From NCBI GenBank assembly GCA_016710745.1, contig JADJVB010000013.1, positions 496,001 through 560,000 of the forward strand: a stretch of 64,000 nt of DNA, read 5' to 3'. Position 1 is the first letter of the stretch; each line of letters starts with the position of its first letter. This document shows, one piece after another, positions 35,114 to 43,668 of the stretch. The DNA comes from Chitinophagaceae bacterium (lineage in GTDB: Bacteria > Bacteroidota > Bacteroidia > Chitinophagales > Chitinophagaceae). A program made the translations under genes and the position numbers. The notes under the pieces were generated by a model, which ran no database searches, had not been told where the DNA came from, and worked only from the letters and a program-made list of their open reading frames with translations.

Positions 35114-36412
35114 TTATTTTATACCATACTTTGTCTCATACTTTTCAGCCAACTGCATTTGTTTATTATTCAACTCAACCTGGCGCCCTTGTATAAAAGC
35201 GTGGGATATTATATTTGTACGCATATCTAAAATATCACCTTCACTAACCACGATGTTGGCATCTTTTCCGGTTTCAATGCTGCCGGTTTTTTCGGCGATT
35301 CCTAATATTTTGGCCGCATTAAGGGTAATCGCACTCAGGGCTTCCTCTTTGGTTAATCCATAAGTTGAAGCCGTACCTGCATTAAAGGGCAGGTTTCGGT
35401 AACGGCTGTTGCCATCATCATCGTTTATGGCAAATAGTACGCCCGCTTTTTGAAGTAACGCCGGCGTTTTGTAGGGCTGGTCAATATCATCATCAATCAT
35501 GGCGGGTAGATCATGGAGTTGATTTAATATCACGGCGATATTATTTTGTTTGAGAATATCGGCGATTTGCCAGCTGTCTACCGCGCCAACAAGAACTACA
35601 TCAAATCCAAACTCCTTTACAAAATCAACAGCCAGCAGCATTTCTTTTACAATATTGCAATGTATAAACAGTTTTTGTTTTTTATTGAATAAGCCTCTCA
35701 CTGCTTCAAATTTCAGATTGGTGTTGGCGTGGACAGGTTCGGCAAGATAGGCATTGGCTTCTTTGAAGAATGTTTTCACTTCGTCAATCTGTTCCAAACC
35801 GCGTTTTACCGGATCAACATTCGATTGTGCACCAAAACCACCTCTTCTTCCACCGCGCCTGTTTAACAGTGAAGGCATGCGAAAATGAATGCCGATATCG
35901 GTTTTGTAGGCGGCGTCTTCCCAGTTCCAGGCATCGAGCTGCACCACAGAAGAAGAACCCGAAATAATGCCACCGGCAGGAATGACATTGGCCAGCAAAA
36001 TGCCATTTGTGCGCAGGGTATTGATCACTTTCGAATCGGTATTGTAGGCCACAATGGAACGGATGCTCGGGTTCATGTCGCCTATTTCGGATGCATCCAG
36101 GGTTGCCCGGGTGCTGTTTACTTCAATCAGGCCCAGTTGTGATGCCGTTAGTATCAACCCGGGATAAATATGTTTTCCCTGGCAGTTGATAATTGTTGCT
36201 CCGCTGGTTGACACGCCAGCTCCAACTTCGGCGATCTTTCCATCTTTCAATACCAGGATTCCGTTGTTGATCACCTGACCGTTGCCCACATGAATGGTGG
36301 CGTTGGTGAGCGCAATCGTTTTTGTTTGTGCCAATGCCGGCAACATCGTTTCCTGAGCAAAAAGGAAACTAAAAGCAAACAGGCTGTTTATGATCAGCAT
36401 TAATTTTTTCAT
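35114..36412 (-). CDS. Secreted amidohydrolase-family protein, catalytic ligands degenerate
   Basis: A 432-residue exported protein (signal MKKLMLIINSLFAFSFLFAQ). It has the composite-domain start (IALTNATIHVGNGQVI...KDGKIAEVG) and the C-terminal ALSAITLNAAKILGIAEKTGSIETGKDANIVV, so it is in the amidohydrolase superfamily. The place where HxH should be reads YPGLILTASQLGL, with no histidine. A histidine (LFIHC) and an acidic loop (NDDDGN) remain. It is 22 bases downstream of the large amidohydrolase and is probably a non-catalytic partner. Confidence 0.85.
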   Translation of the reverse strand: MKKLMLIINSLFAFSFLFAQETMLPALAQTKTIALTNATIHVGNGQVINNGILVLKDGKIAEVGAGVSTSGATIINCQGKHIYPGLILTASQLGLIEVNSTRATLDASEIGDMNPSIRSIVAYNTDSKVINTLRTNGILLANVIPAGGIISGSSSVVQLDAWNWEDAAYKTDIGIHFRMPSLLNRRGGRRGGFGAQSNVDPVKRGLEQIDEVKTFFKEANAYLAEPVHANTNLKFEAVRGLFNKKQKLFIHCNIVKEMLLAVDFVKEFGFDVVLVGAVDSWQIADILKQNNIAVILNQLHDLPAMIDDDIDQPYKTPALLQKAGVLFAINDDDGNSRYRNLPFNAGTASTYGLTKEEALSAITLNAAKILGIAEKTGSIETGKDANIVVSEGDILDMRTNIISHAFIQGRQVELNNKQMQLAEKYETKYGIK

Positions 36413-36433
36413 GTTGAATATGTTTATCTCAGA

Positions 36434-39400
36434 TTAATAATTGTTTTCCACTTCATCGGCATCTATTGCCAGCAAACCATGACTATGATAATGATCGCTA
36501 CAGGTGTTGATCACTTCAAACCTGGGCCTGGCACCCCTGCCGCCACCGGTTGCACCACCGGGACCGGCGGCTTTTTTGGCAGCTGTGAGTTTGGCGATCA
36601 ACCTGGCCTTTTCTGTTTTATTTTGAATGCGCATCATCGCATCTTTTTCCCTGTCGAAGTAAACGATGCCATCTACAATGGTTTTTTCTGCCTTCGCATA
36701 GATCGATAACGGGTTATCGCTCCAGATCACCAGGTCGGCATCTTTACCTGGCTTTATGCTTCCGGTCTTCCCGTCAACGTGCAGCATTTTTGCCGGATTG
36801 ATGGTTACCATTTTCCAGGCTTCATCTTCACTCATTCCTCCGTATTTCACACTCTTGGCAGCTTCCTGGTTCAGGCGCCTTGCCATTTCAGCATCATCCG
36901 AATTGATGGCCACATTTAAGCCAACTTTTTGCATGATGTAGGCATTGTACGGAATGGCATCCACCACTTCCATTTTATAATTCCACCAATCACTGAAGGT
37001 AGATGCGTTGGCACCATGCGCCTTCATCTTATCGGCCACTTTGTATCCTTCTAAAATATGTGTGAATGTATTTACCGTGAATCCGAATTTTTCGGCCACT
37101 TTCATAGTGGCATTAATTTCGCTTTGCACGTAGGAGTGACAGGTAATAAATCTTTTCTTATTCATGATCTCAACCAGGGCATCCAGTTCAAGGTCTCTCC
37201 GAACCACAACCGGCGTTGCCCCCTTTTTCTTATTGTTAAGATCAGCCGCCTTCCAGGCCGTTTGGTAGTCAGACGCCCGTTGAAATGCATCAACCAAAAC
37301 CTGATCAACGCCCATACGGGTATCCGGGAAACGCGTATTTCCCTGCGTGGACGAACTTCTTTTTACGTTTTCGCCTAATGCGAATTTGATAAACGGATCA
37401 GCACCGGCGAATTTAAGATCCTGGTCGTTGGCACCCCAGCGCAGTTTGATGAGCTGCGTTTGTCCGCCAATGGTATTTGCCGATCCATGTAAGATATGTG
37501 AGCTGGTAACACCGCCGCTAAGTTGCCGGTATATGTTCATGTCATCCGGGTTCAGGTTATCGCTTATCCGCACTTCGGAGGTTACACTTTGCCCGCCTTC
37601 ATTGATTGATGAGGCTGCAATATGCGAATGTTCGTCAACGATACCGGCGGTAACATATTTCCCGGTGCCGTCAATGGTTCGGGCAGTGGGGTCCGAAAGG
37701 TTTTTTCCTACAGCCGCGATCTTTCCACCCTTAATCAACACATCGTTGTTATCCAGTACGCCTTCGTTTTCACCGGTCCAAACCGTAGCGTTTTTAATCA
37801 ACAGGTTTTCGGGTTTTGGCATTTCCTCCCATCCATAGCTTAAAAAAGGATAAGTAACTTTTCCCAGTACCAATGGTCCTTTTTCTTTAACACTGTCGGC
37901 TTTCGCCTTCGGTTTTTTGTTGAATGTGGCTCTCCAGGTAAATATATTTCCCTGTGCATCAGTACCGGTTCCGTTCCAGGTATCGCCGGCTACGGCTCCG
38001 CTCAGGATGGTTTCTTTGGCATTGCGGCCCCGGCCTTCGGTATAATTTAATTTAACCAGATTGCCATCATAGCTGTATTTACCGGTAAGGGTATCTTTGC
38101 CGATGAATTGGGCAACACCGGCATCTTTCAGATCCAGCAACAGCGTATTCACACCAGTATTCGAATACGCTATATAGTTATAAGTTCCTTTAACATCATA
38201 CCAGTTATCATCTTTGATGGCGTTTTTGATGCCTTGTGTCCAGTTTTGCAATAACACGGTTTTTTCGGCAAATATGGGCCCGGATGTGATCAGGAAATTA
38301 GCAATTTTACCGGCATCCAGGCTCCCTATTTTAGCATCCATGCCCAGTAAAGTGGCCGGTGTTTTGGTAAGTGCTTCCAGTGCCTTTTGTTCGGTTAATC
38401 CATATTCAATGGCTTTCCGGAGATTGGCCATGAAATCTCCGGGATTGTCAAGATCTGCGGCTGTAAGACTGAAATTGATACCTGCTTTTTCCAAAGCCGC
38501 GGCATTGCCCGGGGCCAGCTCCCAATGTTTCAAATCATCCAGACCAACAAAACGAAGGTCATTGGGGTCATCAACGTCGATGGCAGCCGGGAAATTCAAT
38601 GATAAAATAAACGAAGCTTTTGTTTCGGCCATTTCTTTGATCCGCTGGTATTCATTTCCACCGCCTTTAATTATATATTGTACACCGAACTCATCTCCGA
38701 TCTTATCAGCTCTCAGGTCATTCCATTTGTCATTGGCTTCAAAGATCTGAGGTAATGATTGCATGTCGTTCCAGCTTTGTAGAGACAGGTTTACCCCTTC
38801 AGCCGCAGGATTAGATTTATACCATTGCGCATCCAGGTAAGTTTGGCGTAAAAGCGCTATGGAGCCCATCATGGAGCTGGGGTAACTTTGCGTTGATGTA
38901 CCCTTGCTGAAAGAATAGTGCGCTGATGCTTTATCTTTCAGCATGACTAAATTATCCGGCTGGTTGGCCAGCGTTACAAATGCGCCGCAGCCCCTGGCAA
39001 TACCGTCTTTTTGATGGGTAAGTACCGATCCAAAGCCAATATCTCTTAATGGTTTTGCCTTGGCGTCATTAACGACGAAAATTTTATAGGCTTCTGTTTC
39101 ACTTTTTATAGTCTGGTTCCAGCCATAAGCACCCTTGGTACCGGAGGTTATTTGCTGGGTGCGAGAAAATCCGCCCCCGCCGGCAGCGGGCAGTTCAGCT
39201 GCCGCTATTCCGTAATCGCTGTATATATCGATAAAGGAGGGGTATATGTATTTACCCTGGCAATCGATAATAACCGAGTTTTTTGGTATGCTCACGTTAT
39301 TACCTACGGCTACTATCTTACCGTCGCGGATGACCAACGTAGCATTTTGTATCGTAGTTTGTGCATCCGTTATGATGGTCGCATGGGTAAAGGCATACGC

Positions 39401-39514
39401 TCCGTCTTTTGGATTCGCCACATCATTAAGCGGAGCTGTCACCTGTGCTTCCAGGTTTTGTAAATTTCCGTGCTGGAGCATCAGCACGATCAACAAAAAT
39501 TTTATTTTTTGCAT
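36434..39514 (-). CDS. Secreted two-module amidohydrolase
   Basis: A 1026-residue exported protein with two amidohydrolase modules. The first (about 45-425) has the fold but no HxH: its site reads YPSFIDIYSDYGI. The second (about 570-985) keeps the ligands: VDEHSHIAASS, FITCHSYVQ, FTHILEGYK and the aspartate in VAINSDDAEM. A beta-rich linker (about 440-540) joins them. The N-terminus has a signal peptide. Activity on dipeptides or imides is plausible, but the substrate is unknown. It is followed by a smaller degenerate relative on the same strand. Confidence 0.88.
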   Translation of the reverse strand: MQKIKFLLIVLMLQHGNLQNLEAQVTAPLNDVANPKDGAYAFTHATIITDAQTTIQNATLVIRDGKIVAVGNNVSIPKNSVIIDCQGKYIYPSFIDIYSDYGIAAAELPAAGGGGFSRTQQITSGTKGAYGWNQTIKSETEAYKIFVVNDAKAKPLRDIGFGSVLTHQKDGIARGCGAFVTLANQPDNLVMLKDKASAHYSFSKGTSTQSYPSSMMGSIALLRQTYLDAQWYKSNPAAEGVNLSLQSWNDMQSLPQIFEANDKWNDLRADKIGDEFGVQYIIKGGGNEYQRIKEMAETKASFILSLNFPAAIDVDDPNDLRFVGLDDLKHWELAPGNAAALEKAGINFSLTAADLDNPGDFMANLRKAIEYGLTEQKALEALTKTPATLLGMDAKIGSLDAGKIANFLITSGPIFAEKTVLLQNWTQGIKNAIKDDNWYDVKGTYNYIAYSNTGVNTLLLDLKDAGVAQFIGKDTLTGKYSYDGNLVKLNYTEGRGRNAKETILSGAVAGDTWNGTGTDAQGNIFTWRATFNKKPKAKADSVKEKGPLVLGKVTYPFLSYGWEEMPKPENLLIKNATVWTGENEGVLDNNDVLIKGGKIAAVGKNLSDPTARTIDGTGKYVTAGIVDEHSHIAASSINEGGQSVTSEVRISDNLNPDDMNIYRQLSGGVTSSHILHGSANTIGGQTQLIKLRWGANDQDLKFAGADPFIKFALGENVKRSSSTQGNTRFPDTRMGVDQVLVDAFQRASDYQTAWKAADLNNKKKGATPVVVRRDLELDALVEIMNKKRFITCHSYVQSEINATMKVAEKFGFTVNTFTHILEGYKVADKMKAHGANASTFSDWWNYKMEVVDAIPYNAYIMQKVGLNVAINSDDAEMARRLNQEAAKSVKYGGMSEDEAWKMVTINPAKMLHVDGKTGSIKPGKDADLVIWSDNPLSIYAKAEKTIVDGIVYFDREKDAMMRIQNKTEKARLIAKLTAAKKAAGPGGATGGGRGARPRFEVINTCSDHYHSHGLLAIDADEVENNY

Positions 39515-39634
39515 GAATGTTAATTTTGGTTGTTTGAATGGGTGATAAATATAACAAATGATTGCATCTAACGATGGTCAATTACGTAATTATGTTTTTT
39601 GGATTGATTATTTTTACCGCAATTGTACAATAAT

Positions 39635-40291
39635 ATGAATTTAACTGCATATATAGAACTTTGCCTGTTAAAACCTGATACCCTGGTAGCCGATCTGAAG
39701 GAGCTTTGTGCCAGGGCAATTGATGAAAAATATCCGGGTATTTGTGTTCCTCCAATATTTGTAAAACAAGCCAAAGCCTGTATTGGAACTGCCGATATCC
39801 GGGTGGCGGCTGTCATTGGCTTCCCTTTTGGTTATGCTGCCGTGGAAGCCAAGGTTGCCGAGATCGTTTTGGCGATTATTGATGGCGCAGATGAGGTTGA
39901 AATGGTTATTAATACCATCGCAGTAAAAAATAACGATTGGCAATACCTGGCCAGTGAGATCAACACGGTAATGCCAATTTTGAGGAGTAAGGGAAAGAAG
40001 ATCACAGTGATTATTGAATCGGGACTTATGACAAAGAAAGAACTGATCGCGGCCTGCGATATCTATGGCGCGGCGGCCGTGGATTTTGTGAAACTGGGCA
40101 CCGGGTTTATTAAGAATGAGACAATAATGGAGCAAGTAGAATTGGTTCGCGGGCACCTGGCAGCACCGGTTCAGTTGAAAGTTTGTACAGATACCGCTAA
40201 TTTTTCAAAAAACCAGGATTTAGTTAAAGCCGGAGCCAACCGTTTGTGCGTAAACAGCCCTCTGCAGGTGGACAAACAAAATATTGTGTAA
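39635..40291 (+). CDS. Divergent DeoC/Fba-like aldolase
   Basis: A 218-residue protein from the ATG at 39635. It looks like a short DeoC: YIELCLLKP, ICVPPIFV, AAVIGFPFG and VDFVKLGTGF. Important positions differ from true DeoC: Asp of the EVD motif is Glu (GADEVEMV, about 89), TSTG is LGTG, and the phosphate-binding AGG is CTD (LKVCTDTANF). The Schiff-base lysine (about 153) is kept. The other DeoC in this window (33147) has all of these residues, so this one may have another substrate. Confidence 0.8.
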   Translation: MNLTAYIELCLLKPDTLVADLKELCARAIDEKYPGICVPPIFVKQAKACIGTADIRVAAVIGFPFGYAAVEAKVAEIVLAIIDGADEVEMVINTIAVKNNDWQYLASEINTVMPILRSKGKKITVIIESGLMTKKELIAACDIYGAAAVDFVKLGTGFIKNETIMEQVELVRGHLAAPVQLKVCTDTANFSKNQDLVKAGANRLCVNSPLQVDKQNIV

Positions 40292-40326
40292 TAACAATAG
40301 AAAAGTTCAGGATGGAACGGTTTTTG

Positions 40327-40334
40327 TAAATTTG
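40327..40334 (+). promoter_or_regulatory. Putative -7 box for the SPOR-like gene
   Basis: TAAATTTG is a perfect TAnnTTTG, seven bases before the ATG at 40342. The leader would be almost absent. Confidence 0.4.
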
Positions 40335-40341
40335 TAGGAAT

Positions 40342-40791
40342 ATGAAAAAAATTATCAGTTTAATAGTGATCCTGACATTTGGAATGCAAGTTTTTGCCCA
40401 GGAAGTGGAGGTGGATACTCTGGTGGCAGAAAAAGTTACCATTACGAAAGACCCCAGGCTGGATATTTTGGGTAAATTTCAATCGGACCTGGCCAAAACG
40501 GCGAGCCGGTTTGGCAAAGGATACCGGCTTTTTGTATTAAAAACCAACGACCGGGAATATGCCATGAAGGTAAGGACCTACCTGTTACAGAATTTCCCGG
40601 ATGAAAAAGTGATCATGACTTACCAGTCGCCTTTTATTAAAATGAAATTTGGTGATTTTGTTGATAAACCCGAAGCCGAGAAAGTGAAAAAACAGATCAT
40701 TAGAGATGGCGTAGTTACCGGGGGCATTTATATTGTGCCGGATACCATCGAGCTTAAACCCGACAAAAACGGTCAAAACGAATCAAAATAA
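40342..40791 (+). CDS. Exported SPOR-like domain protein
   Basis: A 149-residue protein with a signal peptide ending in VFAQ. The mature part has a SPOR-like pattern: FGKGYRLFVLKTNDREYAMKVRTYLLQNFPDEKVIMTYQSPFIKMKFGDFVDKPEAEKVKKQI. Such domains bind peptidoglycan strands stripped of peptides and often sit at division sites. The C-terminus is charged (KPDKNGQNESK). A strong terminator follows at 40808. Confidence 0.8.
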   Translation: MKKIISLIVILTFGMQVFAQEVEVDTLVAEKVTITKDPRLDILGKFQSDLAKTASRFGKGYRLFVLKTNDREYAMKVRTYLLQNFPDEKVIMTYQSPFIKMKFGDFVDKPEAEKVKKQIIRDGVVTGGIYIVPDTIELKPDKNGQNESK

Positions 40792-40807
40792 TGTACATGC
40801 TTATACA

Positions 40808-40835
40808 AAGAGTTTCTGATCAGAAACTCTTTTTT
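40808..40835 (+). terminator. Rho-independent terminator of the SPOR-like gene
   Basis: A perfect palindrome, AAAGAGTTTCTG ATCA-type centre, ends in a run of eight T. It is 17 bases after the SPOR-like stop. Confidence 0.85.
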
Positions 40836-40864
40836 TTCTGACCGTTTAAAGTTATTCTTAGTCC

Positions 40865-42045
40865 ATGATAAAAGAGCAAATACAGGCACTGGCAAAAAAA
40901 TATGCCGATGAATTCGTAGAGATCCGGCACCAGATACATGCCAATCCCGAGTTGAGTTACCAGGAATTTGAAACCTCTGTCCTTATTCAAAAAAAGCTAA
41001 CCGAATTGGGAATACCGTTCGACGTGAAAGCCACAACCGGCGTGGTAGGTTTGATCAAAGGAAAAAATCCGGCTAAACAAATTATAGCATTGCGTGCCGA
41101 TATGGATGCCCTGCCAATTGAAGAAGAAAATGATATTCCATATAGATCGAAGAATAATGGCGTAATGCATGCCTGTGGACACGATGTTCACACAAGCTGT
41201 TTACTGGGTGCTGCAAAAATTTTAAATGAGTTGAAGAATGAATGGGAGGGAACCGTGAAACTGATCTTTCAGCCGGGTGAAGAAAAGAATCCCGGTGGCG
41301 CCAGTTTGTTGATAAAGGAAGGCGTTTTGGAAAATCCGGGGCCGGAAAAAATATTTGCCTTGCACGTGCATCCCGGCCTCGAAGTGGGTACTTTAAGTTT
41401 TCGGAATGGCATGGTGATGGCCAGCGCCGATGAAATTTACATTACCATAAAAAGTAAGGGCGGGCATGCGGCAGCGCCTCAATTTACCGCCGATACGATT
41501 TTGATCGCCTCGCATTTAGTGGTGAGCCTGCAGCAAATTGTAAGCCGCAACAATAGTCCGTTTAACCCTTCGGTTTTATCCATCACGTCTTTTCAGGGGG
41601 TAATGCAACCAATGTTATTCCGTCGGAAGTTAAGCTGATGGGCACCTTCAGGGCCATGAACGAAGAATGGCGTTTTAAAGCCCATGACTTAATTAAAAAA
41701 CAAACCCTGGAACTGGTTGCTGCCCTGGGTGCCGAGGCAACCATTCATATCGACGTGGGGTACCCATTTGTTTTAAATGATGAAACCCTGGGTAATGCAG
41801 CAAGAAAAAAGGCCGAAGAATATATGGGTGCCGGTAACGTGGAAGAAACCGAACTACGAATGGGCGCCGAAGATTTTGCTTATTACTCACACCGCATTCC
41901 AGCCTGCTTTTTCAGGTTGGGCGCCGGCAATAAAGACAAAGGGATCAGCAGCGGAGTGCATACGCCTACCTTTAATATTGATGAACGGGCAATTGAGATC
42001 GGGATGGGGATGATGGCGTGGTTGGACACCCCCTCCGCCCCCTAA
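40865..42045 (+). pseudogene. M20-family amidohydrolase/peptidase, frame-shifted
   Basis: One gene of about 393 codons in two frames. The first, from 40865, has HANPELSYQE, MDALPIEEEN, ACGHDVHTSCLL (metal ligands) and FQPGEEKNPGGA. The frame changes in a run of five G (41596-41600); a sixth G gives FQGGNATNVIPSEVKLMGTFRAMNEE. The second frame (to 42045) has AEDFAYY and PACFFRLGAG. The enzyme removes acyl groups from amino acids. The last five codons (Thr-Pro-Ser-Ala-Pro) are encoded by a palindromic element. One missing G is more likely a sequencing error than decay. Confidence 0.85.
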
Positions 42046-42055
42046 AAGGGGAACT
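42029..42055. repeat. GC-rich palindromic element at the 3' end of the M20 gene
   Basis: CCCCCTCCGCCCCC-TAAAAGGGGAACTT contains the M20 stop codon (TAA at 42043-42045). It has the same ends as the element in hbd (5836). Confidence 0.75.
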
Positions 42056-42185
42056 TGTAGCGCAAGGATTATAAAGAATAAGATGAGTTTTTAGGATAAC
42101 GATTTGCATAGAAATCATTTTTAATTTTTAAAACTTAATTCTTTAATACGTTATACTATGCGGTAGCGTATTTTGAATTGAGATT

Positions 42186-42206
42186 CCTCTGCCAGCAGGC
42201 GGAGGG
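42186..42206. repeat. Short palindrome upstream of the beta-CASP nuclease
   Basis: CCTCTGCC and GGCGGAGG flank a five-base centre, just seven bases before the ATG at 42213. A similar CTCCGCC...GGCAGAGG is near 7160. It could form a hairpin in the mRNA leader. Confidence 0.5.
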
Positions 42207-42212
42207 CAGCGT

Positions 42213-43616
42213 ATGAAAATAGCATTCCACGGCGCAGCCCGTACAGTAACCGGTAGTAAACATTTAATCACGTTAAAAAACGGCAATGAGTATTTGCTCG
42301 ACTGTGGCCTGTTTCAGGGCATGGGCAGGGATACAGAAGCGTTGAACCGGAGTTTTGGATTTGATCCGGCGCAGGTAACGCACCTGATCCTGTCGCACGC
42401 ACATATTGATCATTGTGGCTTGATTCCAAAATTGGTGAAGGAAGGGTTTAACGGAAAAGTGTTTTGCACACCGGCAACCAGGACATTGGCGGCTTTGATG
42501 CTGGAAGATTCTGCCGGGATCCAGGAAGATGATGTAAAATATGAAAATAAACGACGGGCTCACGACGGGTTGCCTTATTTACAACCCTTGTACAATACCC
42601 AGGATGCCCTCGATGCGATGGGGCATTTTGTGGAAGTGGAATATAATGAGTGGTTTGCGATTGATGAATATGTGGAGGTGATGTATAAAGACGCGGGGCA
42701 TATTATTGGCAGTGCATCGGTGCATTTGAAAGTAAAAGAAGACGGGAAAATAACACGGATCAGTTTCAGCGGTGATGTGGGCCGGTACCGGGATGTAATT
42801 CTCCGCTCACCGGCTGAATTTGAGCAGGCCGATTATATTTTGCTGGAATCCACGTACGGAAACAGCCTGCATGATAACGCATTAACCACACCCGACCAGA
42901 TCTTGCAATGGGTGGAAAAAGCCTGCTTACAAAAGAAAGGCAAACTTATCATTGCGGCTTTCAGTGTTGGCCGTACGCAGGAGATCTTATACGCACTCAA
43001 TCAGCTGGAGCTGGAAAGAAGATTGCCCAAAATTCCATATTATGTTGATAGCCCGTTGAGTGTAAAAGCAACAGAAATTATCAAAAGTTACCCCAGGTAT
43101 TTTAATAAAACCATTCAAAAGATATTAGAAGTAGATAATGACCCATTTGGATTTGAAGGATTGAAATTCATCAAATCGGTTGAGGAATCAAAAATGTTGA
43201 ATTTTACCGATGGCCCTTACGTGGTTATTTCGGCGAGCGGCATGGGTGACGCCGGCCGGGTTAAACACCATATCAGTAATAATATTGAGAACAGCCGCAA
43301 TACCATTTTATTCAGTGGCTATTGCGAACCACATTCTTTGGGTGGCCGGTTACTGGCGGGCAACAAAGAAGTGGGGATTTTCGGTACGCAACACGAAGTG
43401 AATGCCGAAATTGGTTCTGTCAGAAGTATGAGCGCACACGGCGATTATGACGACCTTTGCCAGTTTTTGGCCTGCCAGGATCCTAAACAGGTTAAACGTT
43501 TGTTCCTTGTGCATGGCGAATATCCTGTTCAGCAGGATTTTAAGCAAAGGTTGATCAGGAAGGGATTTGCTGATGTGGAAATACCCGAAATGCATTATGA
43601 GATCGGGTTGGAATGA
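42213..43616 (+). CDS. Beta-CASP/MBL-fold RNA exonuclease-like protein
   Basis: A 467-residue metallo-beta-lactamase-fold protein with beta-CASP features. The zinc motif HAHIDHCG is near 71-78; other ligand motifs are DAGHIIGSASVHL and SFSGDVGR. LLESTYGN and IAAFSVGRTQEILYALNQL lead into the beta-CASP domain, and the C-terminal SMSAHGDYDDLCQFL with LVHGEYPVQQDF closes it. The family processes or degrades RNA; bacterial relatives are often annotated as RNA-metabolising MBL proteins. Role here is inferred. Confidence 0.9.
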   Translation: MKIAFHGAARTVTGSKHLITLKNGNEYLLDCGLFQGMGRDTEALNRSFGFDPAQVTHLILSHAHIDHCGLIPKLVKEGFNGKVFCTPATRTLAALMLEDSAGIQEDDVKYENKRRAHDGLPYLQPLYNTQDALDAMGHFVEVEYNEWFAIDEYVEVMYKDAGHIIGSASVHLKVKEDGKITRISFSGDVGRYRDVILRSPAEFEQADYILLESTYGNSLHDNALTTPDQILQWVEKACLQKKGKLIIAAFSVGRTQEILYALNQLELERRLPKIPYYVDSPLSVKATEIIKSYPRYFNKTIQKILEVDNDPFGFEGLKFIKSVEESKMLNFTDGPYVVISASGMGDAGRVKHHISNNIENSRNTILFSGYCEPHSLGGRLLAGNKEVGIFGTQHEVNAEIGSVRSMSAHGDYDDLCQFLACQDPKQVKRLFLVHGEYPVQQDFKQRLIRKGFADVEIPEMHYEIGLE

Positions 43617-43668
43617 TTATTGATCTGGTAACGGTGTAATCGTCTTTTAAAAAAAGAAGTGAAGTTTT

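Noticed and set aside
38214..38750. Plus-strand open frame of 178 codons opposite the large amidohydrolase gene
   Set aside because: Shadow frame of a conserved coding region; no start context or domain.
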